Source: an archaeon (GTDB lineage Archaea > Thermoproteota > Thermoprotei_A > Marsarchaeales > Marsarchaeaceae). Taken from it: a stretch of 33,790 nucleotides of DNA. Location: assembly GCA_021817005.1 (NCBI GenBank), contig JAKAWJ010000021.1, forward strand, positions 1 through 33,790, given 5' to 3'. This document shows, piece by piece, positions 25,003 to 33,293 of this stretch; the first letter of the stretch is position 1; the number at the start of each line of letters is the position of its first letter. A program made the position numbers and the translations under genes. The notes under the pieces were generated by a model. The model saw nothing but the letters and a program-made list of their open reading frames with translations, was not told the origin of the DNA and ran no database searches.

Positions 25003-28000
25003 ATGTCAGGAGCTGTAAAAGCATTTTCCACCATTCACGGGCTCCACGTAACCATTAAGAACGGGTCGACAGTGACACTCCGCGTGAAGGGCTATTATTT
25101 GTATCCTGACGTATACAAAAACAGGATTTGCTTCGTCTCCGACGATGATGTATGGCTAACGGATGACAAGTCGCACTCAGCAAGTAGGCTCACTGTAGGT
25201 TTCGGAGTCGTCTCTCGACCGAAATTCTCTCCGGATGGCGCATGGATAGCTTTCAGGGGGCAGAAAGGCACGGACCAAGCCAGCGCCGAAATCTACGTAA
25301 TTTCTACATCAGGGGGAGAAGCCCGGAGGCTCACTTATTTCGGTGGTCTGGGGGTAGACATGGTTGGGTGGACAAAAGACGGGAAAGTGGTATTTTCGAG
25401 CGATACTGGCCGACCCTTTCGGGGCTGGAAGGAACTGTTCAAAGTTTCTCCGTCGGGAGGCGAGCCAGAGCGGCTGCAATTCGGCCCGGCCACTGGCGTG
25501 ACGTGGGGGGAGGGCTTTACTGTGCTCGCCCGAAACTCAAGCGATCTAACTCATTGGAAACGCTACAGGGGCGGAACAAGGGGAAAGTTTTGGATAGACC
25601 GGACTAACAGCGGCGAGTTCGTAAAGTTCCTAGAACTAGATTCCAACCTTAACTCTCCTTGCGTTATCGGCAGGAGACTTTACTTCATATCGGACCATGA
25701 AGGTGTTGGAAACATTTATTCCGTATCCGTTGACGGGAATGGAGGAGACATAAATAAACACACCAATCATAACGAGTACTATGTGAGGAATGCCAGCTCG
25801 GACGGGGAGAGGATAGTCTTCCACTCAGGAGGTGATCTGTTCATTTACGATCCAAGCTCTGACAAGGAAGTAAAGCTCCAAGTTGATATCCCCTCACCCC
25901 AAAGACAGAAAGAGGCTAGGTATGTTGAACCGAGTGAGTTCTTGGAGGCGTACGGGCTGCACCCCAAGGGTCACATGCTTGTGCTGACAATTCGCGGAAA
26001 GTTATTTGTAATGGGCAACTGGGATGGACCGGTTCACCAAGCGGGAATGCACAACGGGGTGAGGTACCGATTGCCAAATCTTGCCCCAGAAGAGAACAAA
26101 CTGGTCACAATATCCGACGCAACGGGGGAAGAGAGATTGGAACTTCACGACCTTGAGCGAACAGAGATCAGGCAGATCGAGAAGGATTTCGGAATCGTAG
26201 AAGAGCTTGTGCTGTCACCTGACGGGGAACGAGTCGCAGTAACGAACAACCGCTTCGAGCTTTGGTCAGTCCAATTAAGCGACGGCTCGGCGAAGAGACT
26301 GGACTCAAGCGAATACGGTTCTATATCAGGTGTCCAGTGGCACCCGAGCGGTGATTGGCTCGCGTATAGCTTCCCTGAGTCGAACCACACGGCCAGTATA
26401 AAACTGGTTAATATTGGCACCGGCGAGTCAGCAAGGGTAACTACTCCGACCGCGGTGGACTATAGCCCGTCATTCGACCCCGAAGGAAGATATCTGTACT
26501 ACCTTTCGCAGAGGTGGTTTGACCCCGTCTACGACAAGGTGATTTTTGACCTGGGCTTTCCAAAGGCCTCAAAACCGTTCGTAGTTACCCTCCAAAAGGA
26601 AACGCCGTCCCCGTTCAATCCAGTGCCGAAGCCCCCGACGAAAGGTGGAGAGGCAAAGGATACACAAAAATCAGAGTCAAAGATAGACATCGCAGGTATA
26701 GTAGAAAGGGCAGAACCTTTTCCAGTTGACGAAGGAGATTATGTCAAAATAGCAGGAATCAAAGGGAAGGCGCTCTTTCTATCGTTCCCAGTTGAAGGCG
26801 CGATGCGCAGATGGCTTTTCTCTGCTGGTCCGCGCACCAATGGGCTCTTAGAGGTCTACGATATGGAGGAAAACAGCAAGGACACGTTGCTCTCGGGCAT
26901 ATCGGATTTCGAACTCTCGGCAGACCGGTCAACGTTAGCCTACAGAGTTGGGGAGCAAATACGGGTTGTCAAGGCCGGAGAAAAATTAGACGAAAAGCCT
27001 CCCAGTCTCCCAGGAAGAAAGTCTGGCTGGGTAGACCTCAAACGAATCAAGGTCCAGGTCGACCCGGCAGCAGAATGGAAACAGATGCTAAAGGAAACCT
27101 GGAGGCTGATGCGGGAGAACTACTGGCGAGAAGATATGCGCGGACTTGATTGGGCCAAAGTATGGGAGAGGTACTATGACCTGCTTAGCCGAATAAGCAC
27201 GCGCTCTGAGCTTTCGGATCTACTGCGGGAAATGCAAGGTGAACTCGGCACCTCACACGCCTATGAGATTGGAGGAGACTACGGAGAAGATCGCTTGCCA
27301 CAAGTAGGAGCTATCGGGGCCGAGCTGAAATTCGATGGAAATGGTTACAGAATCGAATCTATTGCCGTAGGAGACCCTTCAAATCCAGGCGAAAAATCCC
27401 CTCTGAAAGCACCTGGAGTCGGCCTCGAAGTGGGCGATGTCCTGCTTGAGATCGCCGGCCAGCGTCTGACTGACCAACTTACATGGAGGATGGCCCTCCT
27501 TAACCACGCAGGCGACACGGTCGCAATCAGAGCCGAGACTAAGGCTGGCGTAAAGACGTTGAGTATCAAAACGCTTCAGGACGAAAGGCAACTGCTTTAC
27601 AGGGCGTGGGTTGAAGCAAACAGGAGCTATGTGCATGAGAAGACCAACGGAAGGATAGGCTATGTTCACATCCCGGATATGGGCCCACATGGGTATGCCG
27701 AGTTCCACAGGCTCTATCCGCAGGAAACGGAGAGGGATGGACTCATCGTTGACATCCGCTATAACGGCGGCGGACACGTCTCAATGCTACTTCTTGAGAA
27801 GCTTGCACGAAAGCGCATAGCTTACGACAAGCCGAGAAGAGGTAAAGTCTCACCTTACCCTCAGGACTCGGTCAAAGGTCCCATAGTCGCCCTGACAAAC
27901 GAACTCGCTGGTTCTGATGGCGACATTTTCAGCCATTCTTTCAAACTGCTCGGACTGGGCCCCCTGATAGGAACCAGGACTTGGGGAGGCGTGATAGGGA

Positions 28001-28230
28001 TCAATCCTAGACTTAGACTCGTCGATGGCACGTTTGTGACTCAACCTCAATTCGCTTTTTGGTTCTCAGATGTGGGTTGGGGAGTGGAGAATTATGGTAC
28101 AGAACCGACCACGCTCGTCGAAAATCGCCCACAGGACTATGCGCGACGCGTCGATTTCCAACTAGATACCGCAATTGACACTGTCCTGCAAATGCTTGAC
28201 AAAGCAACTCCGGTTAACGCTCCAGATTGA
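25003..28230 (+). CDS. tri: Tricorn protease
   Basis: A 1075-aa tricorn core protease, which cuts proteasome products to small peptides in the cytoplasm. The N-terminal two thirds are beta-propeller repeats (FSPDGAWIAFRG, LSPDGERVAVTNN, WHPSGDWLAYS). These are followed by the C1 helical domain, a PDZ domain (about 765-855, VGDVLLEIAGQRL) and the C2 serine-protease core. Catalytic residues Ser751-His752, Ser971-Asp972 and Glu1029 are intact. All sit exactly six residues after those of Thermoplasma TRI (S745, H746, S965, D966, E1023). It is full length with no frameshift. No F1-F3 aminopeptidase cofactor genes are in the window. Confidence 0.96.
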   Translation: MSGAVKAFSTIHGLHVTIKNGSTVTLRVKGYYLYPDVYKNRICFVSDDDVWLTDDKSHSASRLTVGFGVVSRPKFSPDGAWIAFRGQKGTDQASAEIYVISTSGGEARRLTYFGGLGVDMVGWTKDGKVVFSSDTGRPFRGWKELFKVSPSGGEPERLQFGPATGVTWGEGFTVLARNSSDLTHWKRYRGGTRGKFWIDRTNSGEFVKFLELDSNLNSPCVIGRRLYFISDHEGVGNIYSVSVDGNGGDINKHTNHNEYYVRNASSDGERIVFHSGGDLFIYDPSSDKEVKLQVDIPSPQRQKEARYVEPSEFLEAYGLHPKGHMLVLTIRGKLFVMGNWDGPVHQAGMHNGVRYRLPNLAPEENKLVTISDATGEERLELHDLERTEIRQIEKDFGIVEELVLSPDGERVAVTNNRFELWSVQLSDGSAKRLDSSEYGSISGVQWHPSGDWLAYSFPESNHTASIKLVNIGTGESARVTTPTAVDYSPSFDPEGRYLYYLSQRWFDPVYDKVIFDLGFPKASKPFVVTLQKETPSPFNPVPKPPTKGGEAKDTQKSESKIDIAGIVERAEPFPVDEGDYVKIAGIKGKALFLSFPVEGAMRRWLFSAGPRTNGLLEVYDMEENSKDTLLSGISDFELSADRSTLAYRVGEQIRVVKAGEKLDEKPPSLPGRKSGWVDLKRIKVQVDPAAEWKQMLKETWRLMRENYWREDMRGLDWAKVWERYYDLLSRISTRSELSDLLREMQGELGTSHAYEIGGDYGEDRLPQVGAIGAELKFDGNGYRIESIAVGDPSNPGEKSPLKAPGVGLEVGDVLLEIAGQRLTDQLTWRMALLNHAGDTVAIRAETKAGVKTLSIKTLQDERQLLYRAWVEANRSYVHEKTNGRIGYVHIPDMGPHGYAEFHRLYPQETERDGLIVDIRYNGGGHVSMLLLEKLARKRIAYDKPRRGKVSPYPQDSVKGPIVALTNELAGSDGDIFSHSFKLLGLGPLIGTRTWGGVIGINPRLRLVDGTFVTQPQFAFWFSDVGWGVENYGTEPTTLVENRPQDYARRVDFQLDTAIDTVLQMLDKATPVNAPD

Positions 28231-28233
28231 AAT

Positions 28234-28256
28234 CCCCCAGGCAAGTAGGCTGGGGG
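28234..28256 (+). terminator. Hairpin just after the tricorn stop
   Basis: Perfect 7-bp stem CCCCCAG (28234-28240) / CTGGGGG (28250-28256), loop GCAAGTAGG, 4 nt after the stop codon. It has no T-tract of its own, so it may stabilise the 3' end rather than terminate. Confidence 0.5.
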
Positions 28257-28298
28257 GTTGGCGAGTCAGAAAAGAGTATTAGAGAAATTCTGAGAGGC

Positions 28299-28319
28299 GG
28301 GGATATGCCCCTTATTTTT
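28299..28319 (+). terminator. GC stem plus T-tract, probable transcription terminator
   Basis: GGGG (28299-28302) and CCCC (28308-28311) pair around ATATG, followed directly by TTATTTTT. T-tracts are the main archaeal termination signal, so this probably ends the tricorn transcript. Confidence 0.5.
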
Positions 28320-28377
28320 CACCTCGTACCCCAAAAGCAGTGTGCACTCATATTCAGGAGCCAAGTCTCTTTGCACT

Positions 28378-29334
28378 TCAGTCCGCAGGTATTTTCCAGG
28401 ATCGTGATGGAGCCGGAGGGTGAACGAACATCCGTAAGGCAAGGAAAGACGGTCTAGGAGTCCCGTTGACTTGGAGGAGCCCGAACCCCTGACCGCTTCC
28501 CTCTAACGTATACCAGAATATTTTCTGCGCGCCATCCCGTAACAGCAGTGGGTAAGCCTCCCTTATGAACTGGCTCTGTGAGCCCCCGATATCATATATG
28601 GTAGTTCCTGTTTCTGTAACCCAGAACGGCAATCCAGGAAAGTCTGACCTATAGACGGCTATACTGGCGCTCCAATCTTCCCACACTGAATTGCTCATGT
28701 TATTCCAGTCGTAGGCGTGGATGGAAAAGGCGTCCATGCACCGCCCTCCGCCCAGAGTTGCAACGCCTTTAGCGAATTCATAGTCTCTTTCTAGCATGGA
28801 GTCATTCGGCCCAGAATAAATTGCGACGCCTCCCAGGCCTATAACTATCGCATCTGGTTGAAGCTTCTTTATTATATGGTAAGCCGAACAAAGAAGCTTG
28901 TAATAATTATACGAGGAGCCGTTCTCGTAACCATTTCGGAAAACGGTTGGCTCATTCCAGATTTCGTAAGCGTTCACCTCACTCCCAAAACTCGTTACAA
29001 ATTCTGTGACGCTCTTCTCCCATACCTTAAGGCTCGGAAGGAAGTCGCTCCCTGTTTCGTACCAAACAACGTGGTCGTCCAAGATTATCAGGGTCCGTAA
29101 TCCCTCTTTCTGAGCCGCCGAGAGCTCTTGAGGGATATCAGATGGCACGTCAATCCTCACCCAGCCCACCCCGAGTTCCTTGATGTAAGGAGCATAGCTG
29201 AGGTTGTGCGTGTTTACCCCGAACAAATTTTCAAAGTTGAGTTGAACAGCAGTGACCGGACTCGCCGCCACCGAACCACTTAATATTGTTACGCCGAGAA
29301 GGGCAATGGTCAAGGTAGCGACAACAACTTCCAA
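28378..29334 (-). CDS. Secreted glycoside hydrolase, clan GH-A type (GH5/GH39-like)
   Basis: A 318-aa TIM-barrel protein. Residues 1-24 are hydrophobic (VVVATLTIALLGVTILSGSVAA) and look like a signal peptide or membrane anchor, though without a basic start. The two catalytic acids of clan A are placed as expected: acid/base Glu128 in YEIWNEPTV at the end of strand 4, and nucleophile Glu241 in FWVTETGTT at the end of strand 7. IHAYDW and KIFWYTLEGSG are also typical barrel segments. The exact family and substrate cannot be told. The start is TTG at 29334, as a stop lies two codons upstream. It is likely extracellular and degrades beta-linked glycans. Confidence 0.72.
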   Translation of the reverse strand: MEVVVATLTIALLGVTILSGSVAASPVTAVQLNFENLFGVNTHNLSYAPYIKELGVGWVRIDVPSDIPQELSAAQKEGLRTLIILDDHVVWYETGSDFLPSLKVWEKSVTEFVTSFGSEVNAYEIWNEPTVFRNGYENGSSYNYYKLLCSAYHIIKKLQPDAIVIGLGGVAIYSGPNDSMLERDYEFAKGVATLGGGRCMDAFSIHAYDWNNMSNSVWEDWSASIAVYRSDFPGLPFWVTETGTTIYDIGGSQSQFIREAYPLLLRDGAQKIFWYTLEGSGQGFGLLQVNGTPRPSFLALRMFVHPPAPSRSWKIPAD

Positions 29335-29571
29335 TCCTCAACAACTCACCCAATCATTTCGGCAGGCGGTCAAGGAATACCCCGTCTCTTTTAAATTTGT
29401 AATGTCAGGTAATCTTCTTCCCATTATAGCTACTCCCGCGGCAACAGGCGAACGTGATAGTTCAATGCTCGACTGGCGGTTAGGGGCTCAGGTTAGCCAA
29501 AAAGAGCGCGCACTCAGACCATATAAAGAGACGCCATGACCTATGTATGGCAAGAAGTTAAGTTTAGGTAG
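29335..29571. promoter_or_regulatory. Divergent promoter region of the glycoside hydrolase and xdhC
   Basis: On the plus strand, ATATAAAG (29521-29528) and a weaker CTATGTATGG (29541-29550) precede the xdhC GTG start. On the minus strand, AATTTAAAAG (about 29388-29397) lies about 58 nt before the hydrolase TTG. No gene is supported in between. Confidence 0.4.
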
Positions 29572-30417
29572 GTGGTGAAATTCTGCGGGGTTGAGTATAT
29601 GCAAGACCTGAGCTTCCCAGCCCTCGTTGGACAGATGGCCTCAAAAGGTAGACCATTTGTCGTAGCTACAGTGGTCGACACTGAAGGCTCGACGCTCGCC
29701 AAAAGGGGCTTCAAAGTAGTAATGAATGAAAGAGGAGAAGTGGTTTACGGTACCTTGGGCGGGGCGTGTCCAGAAGGCGCAATTTCTGAGGTTGCTCTCG
29801 AAACCATCCGGACCCGAAAGCCCAAGCTTGTAAAGGTGATACTGGAAGATACTGGAAGGGCAGTGGCAGCTGCGCTGAAGCCTCAGGAGTCTGATGTGAT
29901 ACATGTAGAGACCAACTGCGGAGGACGGATGCAGATATTTGTTGAGCCCTTTACCGAAAAGGAGAGATTGATAATAGTAAGCGATGGAGGGAGGGACGAA
30001 GTGGCGAGTGCCGTCGCGGCAATGGCCGAAACTGTTGGCTTTCGTGTTGAACTAGTCGATCCATCGGGAACGGTACCCGAAATAAGGAACATCCACAAAA
30101 GTGAATCCATTCTCGAACTTGATGTAGGGAAGGAGGACTACGTGGTACTGGTCACCCGTGGAAGGCTAGACGTGCCGGTGTTGGAAGAACTCTCCAAGGT
30201 CGGATGTAAATATATTGGGCTCATGGGCTCCCGGACACGCATCGCGGAAGATTTTGAAAAGCTTCGAGCCAAAGGAGTCGCAGATGATTACCTGAACTTC
30301 GTGCGCGCTCCTGTTGGCGCTGACATAGGAGCTCAAACTCCTGAGGAAATTGCACTGAGCATCGTGGCGGAGCTAGTCGCTGCAAGGCACGGAAAAGAAG
30401 TATGGCGAAAGCGCTGA
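29572..30417 (+). CDS. xdhC: XdhC/CoxI-family molybdoenzyme maturation factor
   Basis: A 281-aa protein with both family domains. The N-terminal XdhC_CoxI part has GSTLAKRGFKVVMNERGEV and GTLGGACPEGAI, where family members have GGGC. The C-terminal Rossmann part ends GLMGSRTRIAEDFEKL and APVGADIGAQTPEEIALSIVAELVA. XdhC proteins bind molybdopterin cofactor, protect it, aid its sulfuration and insert it into xanthine-oxidase-family enzymes, which matches coxM and mocA in this window. The start may be GTG 29572 or 29575, or the ATG at 29599. The 3' end overlaps moeA by 16 nt, implying cotranscription. Confidence 0.9.
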   Translation: MVKFCGVEYMQDLSFPALVGQMASKGRPFVVATVVDTEGSTLAKRGFKVVMNERGEVVYGTLGGACPEGAISEVALETIRTRKPKLVKVILEDTGRAVAAALKPQESDVIHVETNCGGRMQIFVEPFTEKERLIIVSDGGRDEVASAVAAMAETVGFRVELVDPSGTVPEIRNIHKSESILELDVGKEDYVVLVTRGRLDVPVLEELSKVGCKYIGLMGSRTRIAEDFEKLRAKGVADDYLNFVRAPVGADIGAQTPEEIALSIVAELVAARHGKEVWRKR

Positions 30418-31661
30418 CGCGGGAGCCAATAGGAGGAGACCCTCTGGCAGGGATGCACCCAGTATCCAAACTGCTGAAATACCGCAAGTTCCTCAAGCTT
30501 GTTTTTAGAGAAACTCGACCAATTGCGGGTGTCGAGAAGATCACTCTTCCTCAGGCTGTAGAAAGAATACTTGCACGTGATTTCAGGGCAAGGAGATTCA
30601 TTCCCAATTTTCGTAGGTCGAATTTCGACGGTTACGCCGTCCGTGCCGTAGATACAGCTGGCGCTTCCAAGTCTTCCCCAGTTGAACTTAGCCTGTCAGG
30701 CTTTTCGAAACCGGGAAAGCCCTACAGCAGAGCGCTTGGCCGACGCGAATGCGTCAGGATATTCACGGGAGCGGCTCTTCCTCATGGGGCAGATGCCGTC
30801 GTAATGGTCGAATACACAGAAGCTAATGGTGGCATAATCAGAGTATTCGAGGAGGTAGCTTCTGGTAGTCGATATGATGATGTCGGAGCGGATATCAGGC
30901 GCGGCTCGCTTCTGCTCGCTCGAGGTCGAAGAATCCGTCCGCTTGACCTGCCAATCATCGCTTCCCAAGGTGTGAATTCCGTGGAGGTGGCCATCAGACC
31001 AAAGGTGTTGGTCATTCCTACCGGGAATGAAGTGAAACCTGTGGGCCGCCGCTTAAAAACCAGCGAAATTTATGATGCCAACAGTTTAGCTGTAGCTGAG
31101 CTAATTAGGAAAAGAGGAGCGATTGTTATGACGCACCCACCAGTACGTGATAGCCCGCGAGCCATCTCAGATGTCCTGAGCAGATCCCGTGGGCGTTACC
31201 ACATGATAGCATTCATTGGTGGGTCCAGCGCCGGGTCTGAGGACTATGTGGCTCGACTGGTCGCGGAAAAGGGGGAGGTGTTCGTGCATGGGATCGCAAT
31301 CAGCCCAGGCAGGCCCACTCTATTTGGACGCGTAGGAAAGACGCTAGTGCTCGGCATTCCTGGCCACCCTGCATCGAGCGTGGCCGTAACGGTTCTGGCG
31401 GCCTGCCCCATAGTCGATAGGTTGTCTGGAGCAATCGAAGATGCCCCTTACTCATACGTTAGACTCCATTCTCAACCAGATTGTCCGGAAGGGCTGACCT
31501 GTGTCAGAACAATCAGAGCCTCTGGCGACGGTGCGACACTTGTCTATAAGAGCTCAAGCCAGCTGTCTAGTTTCTTGAATAGCGATGGTTACATACTCCT
31601 TGACCCAGAGACCGATGAGGGTAACGGTGATGATGGATGGGCTCGTTTACACTTCTTTTGA
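30402..31661 (+). CDS. moeA: Molybdopterin molybdenumtransferase MoeA
   Basis: A 419-aa MoeA that inserts molybdate into adenylated molybdopterin. It shows the N-terminal SNFDGYAVRAVDT motif (SxMDGYA in relatives), FTGAALPHGADAVVMVE, the central VLVIPTGNEV...TSEIYDANS, and the active-site segment GGSSAGSEDY. These are followed by HGIAISPGRPTLFG, GIPGHPASSVAV and a complete C-terminal domain IV. The ATG at 30402 overlaps xdhC by 16 nt; Met18 at 30453 would remove the overlap and fits the family start better. It pairs functionally with moaB (adenylation) and mocA (cytidylation). Confidence 0.93.
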   Translation: MAKALTREPIGGDPLAGMHPVSKLLKYRKFLKLVFRETRPIAGVEKITLPQAVERILARDFRARRFIPNFRRSNFDGYAVRAVDTAGASKSSPVELSLSGFSKPGKPYSRALGRRECVRIFTGAALPHGADAVVMVEYTEANGGIIRVFEEVASGSRYDDVGADIRRGSLLLARGRRIRPLDLPIIASQGVNSVEVAIRPKVLVIPTGNEVKPVGRRLKTSEIYDANSLAVAELIRKRGAIVMTHPPVRDSPRAISDVLSRSRGRYHMIAFIGGSSAGSEDYVARLVAEKGEVFVHGIAISPGRPTLFGRVGKTLVLGIPGHPASSVAVTVLAACPIVDRLSGAIEDAPYSYVRLHSQPDCPEGLTCVRTIRASGDGATLVYKSSSQLSSFLNSDGYILLDPETDEGNGDDGWARLHFF

Positions 31662-31713
31662 AGCTAAATCTGAATCCGAGCCCGCAATACCTGAAAATTC
31701 TTTAATGCCACGC

Positions 31714-32418
31714 CTAAGCAACAAATCCTATTCTATCCCTGGTCGTATCCTTACCCGGGAGCAACATAAGGTCCGGAAGCAACACTCCAAGATGCAGGGG
31801 GGTCTCATTTATTATCCATTTCCTTGCCCTAGCCTCCCTCAGCGCGCCCGTCACGTGAGACCACGCAGTGAGCGAGTCAGTCTCATACATAACGACAAAT
31901 TCATGGTCACCCAAACCGTAGCTGTAGGTTGTATAAGAACGGATGCCCTTCCCCTCTGGATGCGAGCGTGCTATTCCGATGTGCTCTGACATGATCCTTT
32001 TCCTTTCCTCATAGTCAAGTTGGTACCAGTCCGCACTTTTGCTCATCGGATATGCCACGAAATATCGCAGCGGCTCCCTCCTGAAACCTTCCGTCAAGTC
32101 TCCTCCTGGTTTGACGTAGGGAGATTCCTCGAAGAGAGAAAGAAGGCTGTGTGTTGGGTCCGCGACTCCAACAAAGGCGCTGTTAATTTTGAGCTTGATG
32201 TCCGCGAGTTGTTCCGGTTCGCGTGAAGCGCACCAGAAGAGCAGATCACAATCCCACTGCATAGACTTGTATGCTCGAAAGAATAATGGTCCCGGGGTGC
32301 TGTCTTCAATACTCTTCCTTAACCTCGACGCAATCCTCCCCCTAAGAATTGAATCTCCTGACCACCAGGCAGGCTGCAATCGGTAGGCAAGGACCATCAT
32401 GTAAACTTCTGCTGACAA
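31714..32418 (-). CDS. Chlorite dismutase/HemQ-family heme protein
   Basis: A Cld-fold protein of about 234 residues. The C-terminal half carries YFVAYPMSKSADWYQL and ERKRIMSEHIGIA. The Tyr-Pro-Met-Ser-Lys motif and downstream His match the catalytic Tyr147/Met149 region and proximal His174 of coproheme decarboxylase (HemQ), with a 4-residue shorter loop. TYSYGLGDHEFVVMYE is also typical. In Gram-positives HemQ makes heme b from coproheme; archaeal relatives are less well understood. The frame is open to 32526, but domain sequence starts at EVYMMVLAYRLQPAWW. A TATA box at 32446-32456 favours the TTG at 32418 or ATG at 32400. It diverges from mfnB. Confidence 0.78.
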   Translation of the reverse strand: MSAEVYMMVLAYRLQPAWWSGDSILRGRIASRLRKSIEDSTPGPLFFRAYKSMQWDCDLLFWCASREPEQLADIKLKINSAFVGVADPTHSLLSLFEESPYVKPGGDLTEGFRREPLRYFVAYPMSKSADWYQLDYEERKRIMSEHIGIARSHPEGKGIRSYTTYSYGLGDHEFVVMYETDSLTAWSHVTGALREARARKWIINETPLHLGVLLPDLMLLPGKDTTRDRIGFVA

Positions 32419-32445
32419 TGCCCTTTGTAGCTTGTCCAGAGACGC

Positions 32446-32456
32446 AATATATAATT
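32446..32456 (-). promoter_or_regulatory. TATA box of the HemQ-like gene
   Basis: Minus strand AATTATATATT. It lies about 33 nt before the TTG at 32418 and is one of the strongest TATA-like elements in the window. Its position inside the longer open frame argues for the shorter HemQ-like protein. Confidence 0.5.
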
Positions 32457-32505
32457 TCCACGAAGAGGTCGGAGGAGAAGATGTTACTACTGACTCGTGG
32501 TACAG

Positions 32506-32513
32506 CTTATAAT
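32506..32513 (+). promoter_or_regulatory. TATA box of mfnB
   Basis: CTTATAAT is centred about 28 nt before the mfnB ATG at 32538, ideal for a leaderless transcript. It also lies inside the longest possible frame of the divergent HemQ-like gene. Confidence 0.55.
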
Positions 32514-32532
32514 TCGGACTAGTCAAAATAAA

Positions 32533-32553
32533 TCACCATGATGCTCATGGTGA
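32533..32553. promoter_or_regulatory. Perfect inverted repeat spanning the mfnB start codon
   Basis: Arms TCACCATGA (32533-32541) and TCATGGTGA (32545-32553) are exact reverse complements around TGC. The start ATG (32538-32540) is in the left arm. It has the same plan as the coxM-promoter palindrome (8-9 bp arms, 3-nt centre). It could be an operator just downstream of the transcription start, or a chance symmetry of a start region rich in ATG. Confidence 0.55.
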
Positions 32554-33293
32554 GCGTGCAAGATCTGAGAGAGGCAGAGCAGGCAGTACGTGGCGGCGCG
32601 GATATAGTCGACGTGAAGAATCTAAAGGAGACTATTGTGGGGTCAAATTTTCCGCCAGTAATAAAAGAAGTGAGGAATGCCTTCCCCAAGAATATCCACG
32701 TCAGTGTCACGCTTGGCGCTGTTCCGAACCAAGCTGGCACCGTGGCACTGGCTGTTTATGGTGCAGGTGCGCTGGGGGCGACTTCCGTCAAGGTGGGCTT
32801 CGTAAATACCGACTTTGAAACGGCTTTGAGAATATTGAAAGAATCTCGCAAAGCTCTCGAGGGGTTTGACACTAAGCTCATAGCAGCAACTTTTGCTGAT
32901 AGCCACCTCTATGATGGCCTTCCTGCGGAGCATGTGGTGACCCTTGGCGCAGAGAGCAAATCCGACGGCATTTTAATTGACACACTGACAAAGGATGGAA
33001 GGAACCTCTTTGATTTCGTTCCCGAGAAGAAACTACTTGAACTTGTGAGTTCGGCAAAGGAAAACAGAATGAGCGCAGCGCTTTCTGGGTCATTGAGAAT
33101 AGAGAACCTGAACACGCTTGCCAGAATAAACCCTGATATTGTAGGAGTGCGCGGGGCAGTGTGCACGAATGGTGACAGGGAGTCTGGACATGTGGCTGCA
33201 GAAGCGGTGGCGAGGCTGAAATCTGAGCTGCAGAAACGAATGAACGGCGAGATTGACGTTTACGCCCTTGCCAAAGGGGCGGCGGCGGTTTGA
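32538..33293 (+). CDS. mfnB: MfnB-like (5-formylfuran-3-yl)methyl phosphate synthase family protein
   Basis: A 251-aa TIM-barrel aldolase-like protein (DUF556). MfnB joins two molecules of glyceraldehyde-3-phosphate to the furan precursor of methanofuran. The N-terminus is MMLMVSVQDLREAEQAVRGG and the Schiff-base/catalytic lysines are Lys27 (ADIVDVKN) and Lys85 (SVKVGF), at exactly the positions known in the M. jannaschii enzyme. The acidic site LIDTLTKDG (Asp148, Asp153) and VGVRGAVC near the C-terminus are also present. Nothing else in the window is methanogenic. It is followed by an overlapping TusA-like gene. A product other than methanofuran is possible. Confidence 0.85.
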   Translation: MMLMVSVQDLREAEQAVRGGADIVDVKNLKETIVGSNFPPVIKEVRNAFPKNIHVSVTLGAVPNQAGTVALAVYGAGALGATSVKVGFVNTDFETALRILKESRKALEGFDTKLIAATFADSHLYDGLPAEHVVTLGAESKSDGILIDTLTKDGRNLFDFVPEKKLLELVSSAKENRMSAALSGSLRIENLNTLARINPDIVGVRGAVCTNGDRESGHVAAEAVARLKSELQKRMNGEIDVYALAKGAAAV

